A stretch of 64,000 bases of DNA from Plasmopara viticola (lineage: Eukaryota > Oomycota > Peronosporomycetes > Peronosporales > Peronosporaceae): the NCBI GenBank assembly GCA_001695595.3, contig MBPM02000031.1, positions 124,001-188,000 of the forward strand, written 5' to 3'. Positions 24,770-36,639 of this stretch are shown in pieces. The notes beneath the pieces are model-generated. The model was given only the letters and a program-made list of their open reading frames with translations, ran no database searches and had not been told where the DNA came from. A program made the position numbers and the translations under genes. Numbering within the stretch: position 1 is the first letter of the stretch; every line of letters begins with the position of its first letter.

Positions 24770-25345
24770 GTGCCTTGTATAGTATGCAGCGAGCGCTGTT
24801 CTCCACGAGTGCTGATCAGTAAAAAACGCGTCGCTGCACGTGCATAAGAAGGACCCGCTTTGGCTACAGAACAACCACGCCGTTCACGACAGTCAATATT
24901 CGGTAGCTAAGCTTAGTGAATTTTTTGCCACTCCACGTGCGGTGAAAGGGCATCGCCCGTGCAGTCGCTCGGAGCGAGAGCTGAGTCCTGCAAGCACCTC
25001 CTAGTGGCTTGAGTGCCACTCAACATGCAGTTTTGAGGTCTTGTTTGATGTGCCTTGGTCTTAGGGTCACCATGTTACTCATGACATGCAGTGAGTGCTA
25101 AGTCTTACGTGCACCGCTGAATGATCTGGATGTCACTCCACGCGCAGTAATATATCTTTGCTTATGCTACCTCAAACAAGTGCTAGCCAGATTATTTCAT
25201 GACGTGCGGCGGGTGCTGTGGTTTACGAGCATCACTAAAAAATATACATATCACTCTACGCGCAGTGGTATAGTCTCACCCATGCTGTCTTGTTTCAGTG
25301 CTTGCACGCTAATACCAGCATGCTGCGTTGTATGAGCATCGCTCA
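24770..25345. repeat. decayed 117-bp-period satellite array (minus orientation)
   Basis: Related units recur at about 24781 (TATGCAGCGAGCGCTG), 25083 (ACATGCAGTGAGTGCTA), 25201 (ACGTGCGGCGGGTGCTG) and 25318 (CATGCTGCGTTGTATGAGC). The last three are spaced 118 and 117 bp. Each is followed by a (C/G)AGCATC or GTGCACCGCT motif and a CACTC(C/T)ACGCGCAGT motif. The reverse complement, (T)ATTACTGCGCGTGGAG, matches the array at 58.8-59.8 kb, so the two arrays are one family in opposite orientation. Confidence 0.65.
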
Positions 25346-28300
25346 GTAACCCATGATCCCCTCCACATTCAATATTTTTGCATTGAGACACATCAAGTCC
25401 ATCTCAGACATCTTAATGTCCTACCAGTTGACCAATTAGGTCTAGTGTCCGCACCAATAGCGCTTCTGCTACCTTTCAATGACGGTTTGATGGTCTCCAA
25501 AGCTCCGCTAGTAGCAAAGCAGATGACAATTTATGCCTATGGTCTATATAATCCAAGGCTCATGGAGATCCAGCCACACTGGTTTAATATGAGGTCATAC
25601 CTTGCATCCAGATAGCGGCATTCGGCGCTATCAAAGTTGGAAAATCTAGCATATAGACCCATCCGGATTTGGTATAAGTGACCTCATTACGCAAGAAGCC
25701 ACAATGACGCGTCGGTGTGTTCGCAGTTCCTTAATATTTAGCTTATAAATTTGACAGTAACTCGTTGTACGCGGTTGCCCGACGTCTAAGACTGATCATT
25801 GCTTACTAAATTTCTTCGTGACTGCTGAAAACTATTAAGCCTCGTTTGCTGGCACGATCCGTGTTATAAAGCGTGAGTCTAAGCCATATCGACCTTTATT
25901 TCCTCTTTGAGACAAAACAGGATCTATTTTTTTCAGCTGGCAATTCTTGTGGCTATTTTGCCGTGACATATTAGACGATTATCTGGTCATAGTATTTCTC
26001 ATTCGGCGCATGGTAACTTCAGCTCCAAATGACAGGTATAATCACAGATGAAGCATCGACGAATGCTCATGTGCTTATCAGAAGCGCAAAAAGCTATTCC
26101 TCCTTCTCAGCATGACTGGAAATCGGACCTTCTAATGGTCCCGGATCTGCGCGCTTCTCCGACCCTTGCGGGTACAAAGCTAAACTCGGCTATTATTGCC
26201 ACTACCATACTTTTTAAAGAGGGAGAGTGTACCTTGGACACTTTTGCCGGCGCCGTGTCCAGGTGCACGCCGTCCAAAACAATGGTGAGTGTTACCTATT
26301 GAGGGATGGATAACGATTTTTCCAACCACTTGAATACATAACCCCGGACAGAGCTCGCCATATCCACCTAACTTTGGCAGATTGCCAGGTAGTGTGACCA
26401 ACCAGAAACCCATTGATGGTTGGCGAAAAGTTTGCGTCAGCTTCAGCTTCTGCTCATCTTGGCGAAAAACATCGCCTCAACTGAGATGTAGCACGTAAGT
26501 GCTTATTCGCGTTCTCTCCCACCGAGCTTCGAGATGCCAGATTTTATGTCTATTACTTCGTCCACAGCAACGCGGACATCCTTCGAAACAGACAATTCCT
26601 TCCCATATGTCTTTTTAATATACTAGCGATTTGGTTTGGCGGAACATCTATCTTAGGCATCGGTTTGCAATGTCGACGACTCTGTTGTCTTCTCTATAAG
26701 AATATCTAATGGAGGGATAATATGCGAACGCCTCCAGACGCGAATAGATTGCATTGGGTCCTTGTGCAACCAACTGGTGCGCCCCCCCCCAGGATAGCGC
26801 AGGACTGTCAGCTGACTTTGCCCGTCTTGCATGCCCTGAGGCAAATGAGCACACTACTGGAGGATCGGTCTTAGCGACTTAAATTATGAGTGCCTACAAG
26901 AGCTACCAAATGCAGCTAGCTATATGCAGAGGGAAAACTTGACTTTTAGTCTTTAACCTTCGCTTTACACTAGGGACCAATACAAGTCGCAGATTGCTAT
27001 CTGCCCGATTCCAAAAGATAGTACAATCTAAAGTACTATATTCTCAAGTATGAGCTAAGTACAGACTACTATAACGCGGTAAATTTCCTATAACTTTTAC
27101 TAACATAGTAATTTTTAGCTGCATACGCAGTGGTCATTCGACCATGTTTTGCAGCTCTTCTTCAACACAACACATGCCTTTTGTCACATACCATGAGACA
27201 TCCTGGGTTCGTTCAACCCTATTACACGCTAGAAAGCATGCTTTGCTAGACCGATTGGCAAAACCGAATACTACATTCTATAAGCTTAATGCTTTGAGTA
27301 CATTGAGAACGTCGGCACTTGAAGGCATAGGTCAACAGCCTCTTATCGTCACGGCATAAAAAATTCGATGCTTAAAACGATGCCTCATCCGACTTTTATG
27401 AAGTCTGCGGAATATTCAAGGATCTGGTAAATCCTTTATTCAAAAAGTCTTGCTTCTCGGCCTACATTACGTCAACTTCGGCCTTAGGAACTCGATACTG
27501 AAGCTAATTAGGAATAGGCGCATATCAATGTCAGCTCTGTCGCTTTGGTTAGTGATAGTGATTTCCATAGATAAGTCTCGAAACCCGACAAAGATTATGT
27601 ATCACTGAGACAGCAGATGACGCGTTGACCTTTTTGCACAACACACTCATTGTCACTGTCTCGCCCCCCCTTAGAAGCACCTATCTCATTCTTTAGGCTC
27701 CAGGCCCCTTATAAGAGTCACCTCCACGATTGACACTTACCTGTAAAAGATTAATTGCTTAATTGTTTCCCATTAAAAGCGTTTGTGTTGCAAAGGGGCT
27801 ACTTCTTAGCCAGCCATTGCATTCTGCGGTACATACCCGTTCACCTCTGCACTATTTTCAACGCTCTTTTCTTGCAGGAGATGTGTCTAGCCGTCAAATC
27901 GCTCACGTTCCCTGATCGCCTTGGCACCACTTCCCTTCGCAATCCTTCGAGAAATGAAGAAACGGGAAAGATGGTTCTCTAGTCTTCGCCGAAGTTCCTT
28001 TCTCTGGAGCCGAATTTTTGTTTGCTCCATTCTCATTTATTGTCGTTACTGCGACGGTGCTAATGTGTGCTGATAGACAAAGTCCACTCGCTACTTAACC
28101 TTTTTTTCGTGCGAAAGTTCCGATTGGCATATGCGTGGCCTTCGCTGACATCTCTAGCGCACCCGCGAACCAATTCAGCCGCTATTTGAGCGCCCCAAGG
28201 CTATCCGTTGACTCCATCCTGGATCGCTTCCATTCGTCCAAAATGCGCCAAGAGAAACATTTTTCTCAGCAAGCTACGGCTTTGTCAATCTTTCGGTATT

Positions 28301-30174
28301 TACCATTCGGTGGCATCCAAATCGACATCTCGTCAACCGGGAACTTTGGAACTGTTTTCCACATTTCTCGGGCTCTTTTCTTCCCGTCATTCCCCCTCGT
28401 TTGAGTTATCATTGCCAAATCGACCTATCCACGACCACTTCTGCAGTTCTAATATTTACTGGCAGAGCTGTGGCAGCAGCTCAATCCCCATAATAGAAAT
28501 GCGCGCAGCAAAGATTGAAAAACGCGAGCTATCTAGCCAATTTTTGAATCTTGGTGCTTAAGATAAATTGGTGACAATTTAAAGTCAAGAGCAGAGTGGA
28601 ACATTTGGCTTCAATAAATGTTGGATAAAATCAATTTTCTCACTTTGATTATGGTATATCAATTGAAAAGGGCCTTTCTCTCCGATAAAAAGTGACCCAC
28701 GCTGACGAAGTGCTGCTTCACGAAAATGTGGGTCGCTTGCAGGTTGGTGAAGTTGTGGTGTAGTGAACGAACAAATTCTGACTCTGCGCATAACATAGAA
28801 TGTTAAATTACGGACTTATTCCTTTGAAGTTGCTTTCATCGCCACTTTAGCGTGACTCGTCTGATGGGCATCTTCCAGAGTGCTTCGAGACAAATGTACA
28901 GACTCGCAAAGCTAAATTTTAGCCTTTCTTTCACCACATTGAATTGTCGAACTCGTCTGATTATGGATTAGTGGTGAACATCGAGGCTTAGAGCAACAAA
29001 TAGAACACAAGAGACACTATATTAATGATTTTGCCATAAGCAAGTAAGTGCAACTCTATTATGTACTGTTATTATCCACCATACACCGCGGGTTATCTTG
29101 AAATGGGCGCGTCTTCGTTGACAATGGTCCCAGTGCTCTATTCGCCAGGCACAATGTCAAAATACCTAAAGCATTGAGTAATTAACGAATGACATCAAAT
29201 CGCGACCAACGTAATGGCCTTGAACGCCTTTCGGACAAAACTCTTCAGGATGCAACATGATGGTAAAATAGTTAACACAACTCTGATGCTTTTAAAGTAG
29301 TGAGTCAATTTAAAACGTCTGTAAATTTAAGCCCTTGATATCCATCCTTGGGTGAGGACGTGTGCCAGCTCGCTTATAGCGCACCGTAACAGAATCAAGC
29401 ACATTTAAGCATACATTCAGTGTCGAAGTAGACAATTACATCGTCGACGCCAATAAAAAGAAGCAAAACTTTGGCTTGTATCAAAATTTAGCTCACTTTC
29501 TCACGTTCCGACCGCAAAGATCAAAGCCTCGCTTTCACGTCCCGCAGATCGAAGCGTAGCTTTTTCTTCTGTCAAAGGTCACTTCATCCGATAGAAATAT
29601 TTTATGAAAAGAAGAAGCCTTCCACATTACAAAATGTGTCCCGCTCTTTGTTATAAATGGCGCGACGCTCATATGAATGGTACAACGCTCCACTTGAGCC
29701 CATACTATGGATAAATGTTCACTCGTTTGTCTTCAACAGAGAAATAAAATGCGCAACTAAATAATTGACGAAGGTGAGGCTTGATTAATAAGCATACATA
29801 ATTCCCGTACGTGATGTTGTTTATAGTGCTGAAATAGTCAAGATCTTCAAATAATGCTGAAAGAGGTCGATGCTGCCACTTCCATAATATCAAGTTTAAC
29901 TAGGATCGTTATACTTGACTACCAGCGAAGGCCTGATTTGTTACCAGCAGTTTGAAAAATTTCCATTAAGCTCACACCTTGCACAGCGTCAGGTCGCAAC
30001 GGCGCGACATATGGTAAATGTTAAAAAGTGATTTAACAATTTTTGTCCCAATGTTTGTTTCGGGTATTCAGAGCTCAGTGAACGTCATGAGCTTAATAGA
30101 GAGTAACGATGTTGGTGTCACAAAATCTATAGGCAAAATACTATAGTAAGTATTTTAACTTGCACACTTAAGCG
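25346..30174. other. gene-poor region
   Basis: No intact gene. The only recognisable remnant is a gypsy RNase H tail near 26.7 kb. Runs of 10 C (26783-26792) and 7 C (27663-27669) are present. Open stretches at 28135-28561 plus (two frames) are Ser/Phe-rich and unrecognised, and the longer ones begin without an ATG. Confidence 0.5.
26648..26854 (-). pseudogene. decayed Ty3/gypsy RNase H / connection remnant
   Basis: The minus-strand frame reads through YSRLEAFAYYPSIRYSYRED and then NRVVDIANRC. This matches, position by position, the end of gypsy RNase H, where a bulky (R)W-E-A-L..(Y/F)xxxIxY..GxxNxVADALSR stretch is usual. Upstream and downstream frames are broken. It is short and diverged, so the assignment is moderate. 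Confidence 0.45.
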
Positions 30175-31787
30175 TCACATGACAACTGATGCATAATATC
30201 GAGCAAAAACGAGCGAAGCAAACATGAGCGCATCAATACGGTCAAGCACCCCCCCGTGTCCAGGAATGAGCTTTCCAGAATCTTTCACACCCGCTGCGCG
30301 CTTCAGCAAGCTCTCAAATAAATCTCCTAATCGACCTACAATCACAGCCATTACTGTGAAACCGACTTGAGCGGGTGTAGAACCTGGTACATCGAGCAGG
30401 GCGGAGGAGATCAACATCGCAGTCACGCCGAAAAAAATGGCACCTAAAGTTCCTTCGTAATCTTTATTCTTCGACAAGTGTGAGACCAAAGGATTGTAGT
30501 ACCCATAATGCATTTGCTCCAGTAACTTTCCCGTCAAATATGCTCCAGTATCTGACGCCCACACGACGTAAAGCAGAGCAATCAAAAGCTTGCGATACGA
30601 TTCCAGTCGCTCATCATCTACGAACGCCACAATACTTGATAGACTGCCAACAATATACACATACCCAAGCAAATCCACTGCTATATGTAGAAAAGTGGCA
30701 GGCGCTGATGTGCGCGTTTGAAGGCGAAACAAGACGATGACCACCACACCCGAAAGAAAAACTTGAGCTGGCTCAAGAAAAGGTCCACAATGGTAAATGT
30801 TGATGGGGCAAGCAGTCGAGTGCATGGTTAGCAGAGTAAACACTGCCTTTTCCACGACGCAAATAAAGGCATATTGCCAATTTGGCGTGAAGAGTGCACA
30901 AAGCGCGGCAACAAATTCGGTAGCAATGCTGTAGAACCACCGCAATTTGTAAAGCTGCTTATCGTGCAACTCGGGAATGTGATCGACGTAGATGAGGAAC
31001 ACTGGCGTGGTAAAGGTAGTTGTGACCACCGACAATGCTAATGCAGCAACCCACTCATTCCGTCTAAAGTATTTTTCAGCAATCCCAGACACTGCACAGC
31101 TCGAGAAGCTCGGATCAAGCGAATCTTCTTGTTGAGTATTGTCATGAGTGCGTCGCCCCTGTTCGGGTGTCACTTCAGTAGTTTCTGGTGGTAGTGGAGG
31201 CATAACAGGCGACGACTGGACAGTTTCGTCACTAGTGCTGACCAAAGTGCGTCCGCTATTCATAAAAGCGTCGCCTGTTGCATTTTCGCGAGCGATTCCA
31301 TCGACATCGCAACTTCCACTTTCACGTCGTGTGGTGCGGACAAAGCTATCGGACAGGCTGTTAGTGTCTACACCACGACTCTGGTCCGAGCTCTGGTTTA
31401 TTTCGGCACTTTGCTGCAACCTCCGCGCCTCGCAAGAGTTCATGGTGTTCATGACGCGCAGGCAGATACGGTGCTGAAGCCACGCATATTCGTAAGAGCA
31501 GATACTGGTCACAAAGGTGCAGAATGTGGCAGTGGCAAACGCCGGCGAGAGCCACAGAAAGACGTAATTAGCGGCATTAACACGAGCGCCGACAGTACAC
31601 GCTGCACGAAGTTAATGCGAAGCCACCCTGGAGTCTTTATTCCGGCTCTATGGCTGACAGTGGAGACTGTATTGGCAGAAGGAGACGCGCTCGAGTCAGT
31701 TTGTGACGGTGGCACCAGAACGACGATGTTGGTGTTCACTGTCCGCAAGAAAGATGATGAGGGGGTGCCTGGCGAGCGTGGCATCAT
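30175..31787 (-). CDS. CDP-diacylglycerol synthase (phosphatidate cytidylyltransferase), frameshifted copy
   Basis: Makes CDP-diacylglycerol from phosphatidate and CTP for phosphoinositide, PG and cardiolipin synthesis. An integral membrane enzyme. The first frame starts at the ATG at 31787 (MMPRSPGTPSSS...) and carries a Ser-rich leader and INFVQRVLSALVLMPLITS (first membrane segment). The rest lies in another frame from about 31560 to the stop at 30175. It includes a Ser/Thr-rich insertion, several membrane segments and the full signature KRAAGVKDSGKLIPGHGG followed by VLDRID (about 30229-30318). A one-base shift at 31558-31562, in a short T run, separates the frames. The downstream frame has no start codon before an in-frame stop, and no intron fits. 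About 535 aa if continuous. Either a sequence error or a disabled gene. Confidence 0.85.
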
Positions 31788-34658
31788 AAGCGCGACAGAG
31801 AGACAAAGAGAGACACTTTGCTCCGTGACATTGGCGGTTCAGTACCAGAAATTTTGGCTGACAATACGGTGGTCATTTAGTGTGATGCACTTAAGTTCTT
31901 GATAGACATATTGTGAACAAAAACGTACTTTATCTGAAATTACATCAAGTACTTCTTAAATAATCGTATGGGTTTATTGAGGGCCTCATCTCGTGCACAC
32001 TCGAGCATTGCTTACATGCTTCCAGATAGCTGTAAGCTTTGTGGTGCTGACTGAGTTTGCAGGGTTTGAGACGAGCGAATTGTACGCAAAAAAGTCTTCT
32101 GACGGTGCACTAGGTACGTACGCGATCAGATCGGCTTCTGTGCTCGTAGATTTTCATCAGATCATTTACTTTCTAGGTAGATCACAATCAATTTGATACG
32201 TAAATGATTACGAATGGTCGAACGCGTAAGTGTTATGATTTATGGAGCGTAACTGTAAACTCGATCAGATCTCGTATCGGGCCTCACGATCGCAAAAATC
32301 GCCAAAGCAATTTTGGCAGGATTTAGATGTCGTTTCTTAACTGATGACTCAGCGATGGTGAGTCAGCTAGCGCCCTATCCGAAAGTGGTCTAAATTTTTC
32401 TCTTTCAAGCGTCACTTCGCTCTTACCAAAGACAGTAAAACCTCAACGTGATGTAGCTGGCCCGGACACTTCAAGTTTATCCAGCGACAATCACAGGTAG
32501 ACATTTTAAGCGCACAAAACGACGGTGTGTTTGGCTATGATATTCCTTATCTAATTTGCCTCTCCGACTCAGTCTAGTAACAGTCAGTACAAAGCTCCCA
32601 CTAAAGACTGTCCTAAACGTAAAAAAGCTACCTCGCTATCGCTTACAACTGATTCGCAAATTGAAAAATGTTGAATACGTGTCGACGCACTGACCTTAGC
32701 AACTTCAACATGCTTGAGTTGAAAGCTCACTTTGTGTTTTATCATCTTAAAATTAAGTATTTTTTACTGTTACGTGGGCTGAAAGAAAGACTAACGCGTG
32801 GGAGTCGGTGATTGCCTATTCGCGAAACGTACTTGGAACTACACCCGTCTTCTCGCATTTGAGAACAAGAGATAGGTTAACTGCAATTATATAATCGATC
32901 TCAGCGATAAAACCTCAAATTCGTATAAAACACGACGAATCACTTTCTGTTCGTTCCGTCCTTGCCAGATAAGGACTGGTTCATTGTACGAAACGACCAA
33001 AATCTAAAACCCAAAAATTGCTGTAATTAGTGATATTTAGGCCAAATTTTTTTTGTTATCTTAGTTTCTAGATTGTTAATAACGGCGGTCGACTGGCAGT
33101 TTATAAGAGTCGACTTTGGCTTGCCAGGAGGTGACAACACGGAAATTGCACAAAATTGTGTATTTGTCACTTTTTTCTGGCTGATATCACTGGAGAGTGA
33201 ACATCATGGCTGCGCATATTAGAGTTTCAACTCACTATTGCCTCCAGGGTACAATGTGTCCGCTAGAAGCAGCTCCACATGTCGAAAACTCACTCTCTGT
33301 TGTCAACGGTAGACCAATAAATGAATGCTCAAACAAAAATCAGTCAACCGTATGCGCGAAGACACTTTGCGCAGTATGTGTGCTGTGCTACATTGATAGG
33401 CTGTCAATAGTCAAGTCTGCACTCAACGATGCTTTCCGCGCATCTACGAGCTTTACAGTCGATATGTACGGACTGAACCGCCCTAAATTTTCACTTGCTC
33501 TCAAAGACGTGTTCTTAAGACAAGTGGGGAAAGGCTTGTAAACCTTACAGAATTAGCAATCTCACTTTGCGAAAAGTCGACTGGAATTAACTAGCAGAGC
33601 AAGGGGTGCAATTTTAGCCGCCTGAAATAAAGAAATGAGTTATCAGCCAAAAGGGAGGAGGGGGGTCTTGAGCGAATGGTGTATCATATTGCCAGATGCA
33701 AAAAAAGCGTAAGCTTGGTAATTTCAAGCAAAATGTAATACTGTTCAAAAGGACCTTTTGCGGTCTCAAAAGGCTGTGTCGGCGATAACATCGACTCCTC
33801 TGCGTGGGGCGTCTAAAGAAATATTACAGTCCTCAGGACTTCTTAGAGATATCGTAATTGTATCCCACCAAATCTGGGAAGTGTCGCCAAAGTTACAGCT
33901 CCGACACGATATCGAGGATTAAGTGTCCGTGGTCTGGCGCTTTACGAAAAGTGTAGTTTTGGTATGGTCGACTGACCGTCTCAAAAGAAGTGAACAAGCA
34001 AAAGTGGTATGCAGTTTTTGAGGTATAAGTGAACAAGTGCATTTTTACGGGATAAGTAGACAAGGACCTGTAGTATGAAGCTCTATGACATTACGTGGCA
34101 TCTCAAAGTTTCGGCAAATGGCTAATAGAAATGGAGAAATCTGGTTACGGCACTGTGTAATTAGTTTTGCCCATTTGATGGCTTTGTGGATGATTATCAT
34201 AATATCAAACGCAGGAAGTGCTAAGAGCCATCTTGATATCATCAATTTTAAATAATAATAATTTTTTGCTATTCAAGAGTTTCCACATCGACGGTAATAC
34301 AAGAAACTAGTTTCGAGACGACGAAGCATCGTCAGCATAACGAATGGAGCCACGTCGCACAGTCCCAGATGCTGCAGCAACGTTTCAGAATAAATGGCGA
34401 GTATGTATCAGGGGTATACGAAACAAATGACGGCGAATAAGTTTGTCTCCCATCCCTATGAGTAACTTCGATGAATGAAGACTGAAGCCAAGCTTTAATG
34501 CTCCTCGCTAATTTACGAAGAGAAGAGTAAAAGCGCTAAAGCAGTCCAAATCATGTCTTTGGAATCGCGCGGAAGGATGAGTCTTCTTGAAGTGAGCTTT
34601 TAAAAGGTAACAACAAGCCCCCGTTCTGAGACTTTTCGACCAAAAATGATAAATTGGA
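31788..34658. other. gene-poor region
   Basis: The first few hundred bases hold the CDP-DAG synthase upstream region, including a CT-rich stretch (TCTCTCTTTGTCTCTCTGTC on the minus strand, just before the ATG). Beyond that I see no supported gene apart from the weak ORF at 33206-33541, and no clear repeat structure. Confidence 0.5.
33206..33541 (+). CDS. hypothetical ORF, unrecognised
   Basis: An ATG-started frame of 111 aa (MAAHIRVSTHYCLQG...). It is Cys-containing (a CAKTLCAVCVLC stretch near the middle) and ends in a basic KDVFLRQVGKGL. No signal peptide, RXLR motif or known domain is seen, and no neighbouring exon. Chance openness cannot be excluded. Confidence 0.2.
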   Translation: MAAHIRVSTHYCLQGTMCPLEAAPHVENSLSVVNGRPINECSNKNQSTVCAKTLCAVCVLCYIDRLSIVKSALNDAFRASTSFTVDMYGLNRPKFSLALKDVFLRQVGKGL

Positions 34659-34971
34659 TTAAAGGAACCACACTCACATGTTCTATAAACATTCTTGAAT
34701 GTGTCAGTGAGCGTAGGTTACAAACATCCTATATGTTTTCGATAATAAAACTTGACCCACATTCAAGGAGAGATGATACATATATTCATATTAGTTAATA
34801 GGAAAGGCGACGTACTAGGAGGAGTGACTTACATGAGAAAAACAGTAGGAAGAAAGTGGATAGGTTACATATCAGTCTAAGAAATAATTCTCTCTTTTAG
34901 TTCGCCACAATTCTTCAAGTCAACCTACAACCTACAGTCTAACACAGCCGACCAACGCCCAGATCCTCACA
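34659..34971 (+). repeat. 5' LTR of the gypsy element
   Basis: 313 bp, matching 40199-40825 once the nested insertion is removed. It starts TTAAAGGAACCACACTC (the 3' copy has TGTAAGGAACC, so the canonical TG is mutated here) and ends CTCACA. It contains the uninterrupted site AACATCCTATATGTTTTCG (about 34727-34745), the empty site for the insertion in the 3' LTR. It also carries about 25 bp (near 34776-34800) absent from the 3' copy. Confidence 0.92.
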
Positions 34972-34973
34972 AG

Positions 34974-34991
34974 TGGTAGCACTTGTTGGTC
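34974..34991 (+). other. primer-binding site of the gypsy element
   Basis: TGGTAGCACTTGTTGGTC starts two bases after the LTR end, the usual position, and begins with TGG complementary to a tRNA CCA end. The tRNA cannot be named from memory with confidence. Confidence 0.6.
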
Positions 34992-35653
34992 GTGCTTTCG
35001 CGTCGTCAAGTTCCTCGTCTGGGTATAACTGTCCCTGGGGCATTTGCTGTCCCTTTTCCGCCTTAACCGTGTGGAAGCGCTGTGGAATTGGTCGAATGTG
35101 TGGTTTTCAATATCTGCCCGTTATTCTGAGAACCTGCTTTTGCAGATAGAGTCACTCAGTTGGGTATTGAGGATAAACCCGACTTGGCTGGTTGAAGTAG
35201 TTAATCCATTTCGGAAGGTTTTATTCGTGTGTGCACAAGCCGACCCACACTTCCTCACTCATTAATTTAAGTCGATAGCTTCGGGAAAGGAAGTAGAGCC
35301 AAATCAGTCGTGCGCGTTCTATGGGCAAGAAGCGCCGTGCTGAATCGGAAATTCCCTTTGATTGTGAACAAGCTTTGGTCTTCGACTCTGGTGACCAAGC
35401 TTCAAAAGCGGCGCAAGATCTCATCCATTCTGTCAAAAAGTCTCGTCGAATCGCTTCGCTCCTTTCCAAGCGTCTCACCAAAGAAAAATAAATTCTCTCC
35501 AATCAAGGCAAGTCTCTCTCCAATCCTCTCCAAGAAGTCGACACTTTACTCCAAGAAGTCGAACGGATTTTAGTCAACGATTTACGCTACAATTTAAGAG
35601 ATCTGGTTAAAGCTAAAAATAAAGTTTTTGCTTATTTAAATACTTCATTCATC

Positions 35654-36522
35654 ATGGCCGAACCATCTATGAACCAGATTATGCAGCATCTTATGCAAGT
35701 TATGAATAAATAACACGAAATTATCGAGAAATTTAGAAAGAAACAATTGGAGAGTAAAGTTAAAGTTGAGGGATTGAAGCTGCCAACATATAGTGGGAGA
35801 AGTGATGAGTCTGCTCGCCTCCATTGGGCAAACTTGGAAAGTTATTCTTTGGTGCATGGAACGAAATGGAAAGAGGAGACTTTAGCGAAACAAATTATCG
35901 CAGTACTTGGACCAACTTTGCGTGGAGCAGCAGCTCAATGGTTTGTGCTTCATCAGCATGAATTTAATACGGTAGATGAATTTTTAGTTGCTTTGGATAA
36001 CGAGTTTGTACCGGCGGATTTGCAATATCGTTCACGTGAAGGATTGCATCGATTGAGACAAGAGCATTGTTAAGATTTACCTGATTACGTAGCGAAATTA
36101 CGACAACTTATTTCGCAAATATCTAATATGACGGAGATTGACGAAATTTTCAAGGAGAATTACGGCAAAGAACTAGAGAAGAAGTTCAGTATCGACGTTG
36201 CGAAACTTTATCTGCGGCGGTCACAGTAGCTCTCGATTTTGAACGCGCTCATTCAAATATTTCAAGTGGCTATGCAAGTCAAGCACCACGTATTCCGCGT
36301 CCTGGTCCACTACCAGTGACACAGCCGTCTAATGGACCTGAGCCAATGGAAATTGACCATGCTCGTCCTTTTCAAAGGTCATCCCGATATCAAAATCGTT
36401 ATCAAAATAATCGTCGGCCAAATAAGCCCAAGTGTTCATTCTGCAAGAAACTTGGTCATACTATTCAACGATGTTATAAGCGCAAGAACAGACAACAAGG
36501 CAACTACAATCAAGATAATTGA
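35654..36522 (+). pseudogene. gypsy gag, interrupted
   Basis: The ATG at 35654 (MAEPSMNQIMQHL) is followed by an in-frame TAA at 35711-35713. The frame then continues with the retrotransposon gag core (GAAAQWFVLHQHEFNTVDEF) up to another TAA at 36071-36073. A shifted frame ends in the nucleocapsid knuckle CSFCKKLGHTIQRC (36433-36474), which is an intact C-x2-C-x4-H-x4-C. Two stops plus a frame change make it non-functional. Confidence 0.9.
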
Positions 36523-36639
36523 AACCATAATCGCGCAAATATCAACTACTTCGAAAATGAATCTTTTCAAGACTAAACGATTGCTACAACGTCTCATGAA
36601 GCTATCACAACATTCAGGGAAGCTACTACAAAAGCAAGG

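Noticed and set aside
26783..26792. Run of ten C as a structural signal
   Set aside because: An isolated homopolymer in decayed retrotransposon DNA; likely slippage or assembly noise.
31361..31555. 64-codon minus-strand frame
   Set aside because: Third-frame shadow of the CDP-DAG synthase coding sequence.
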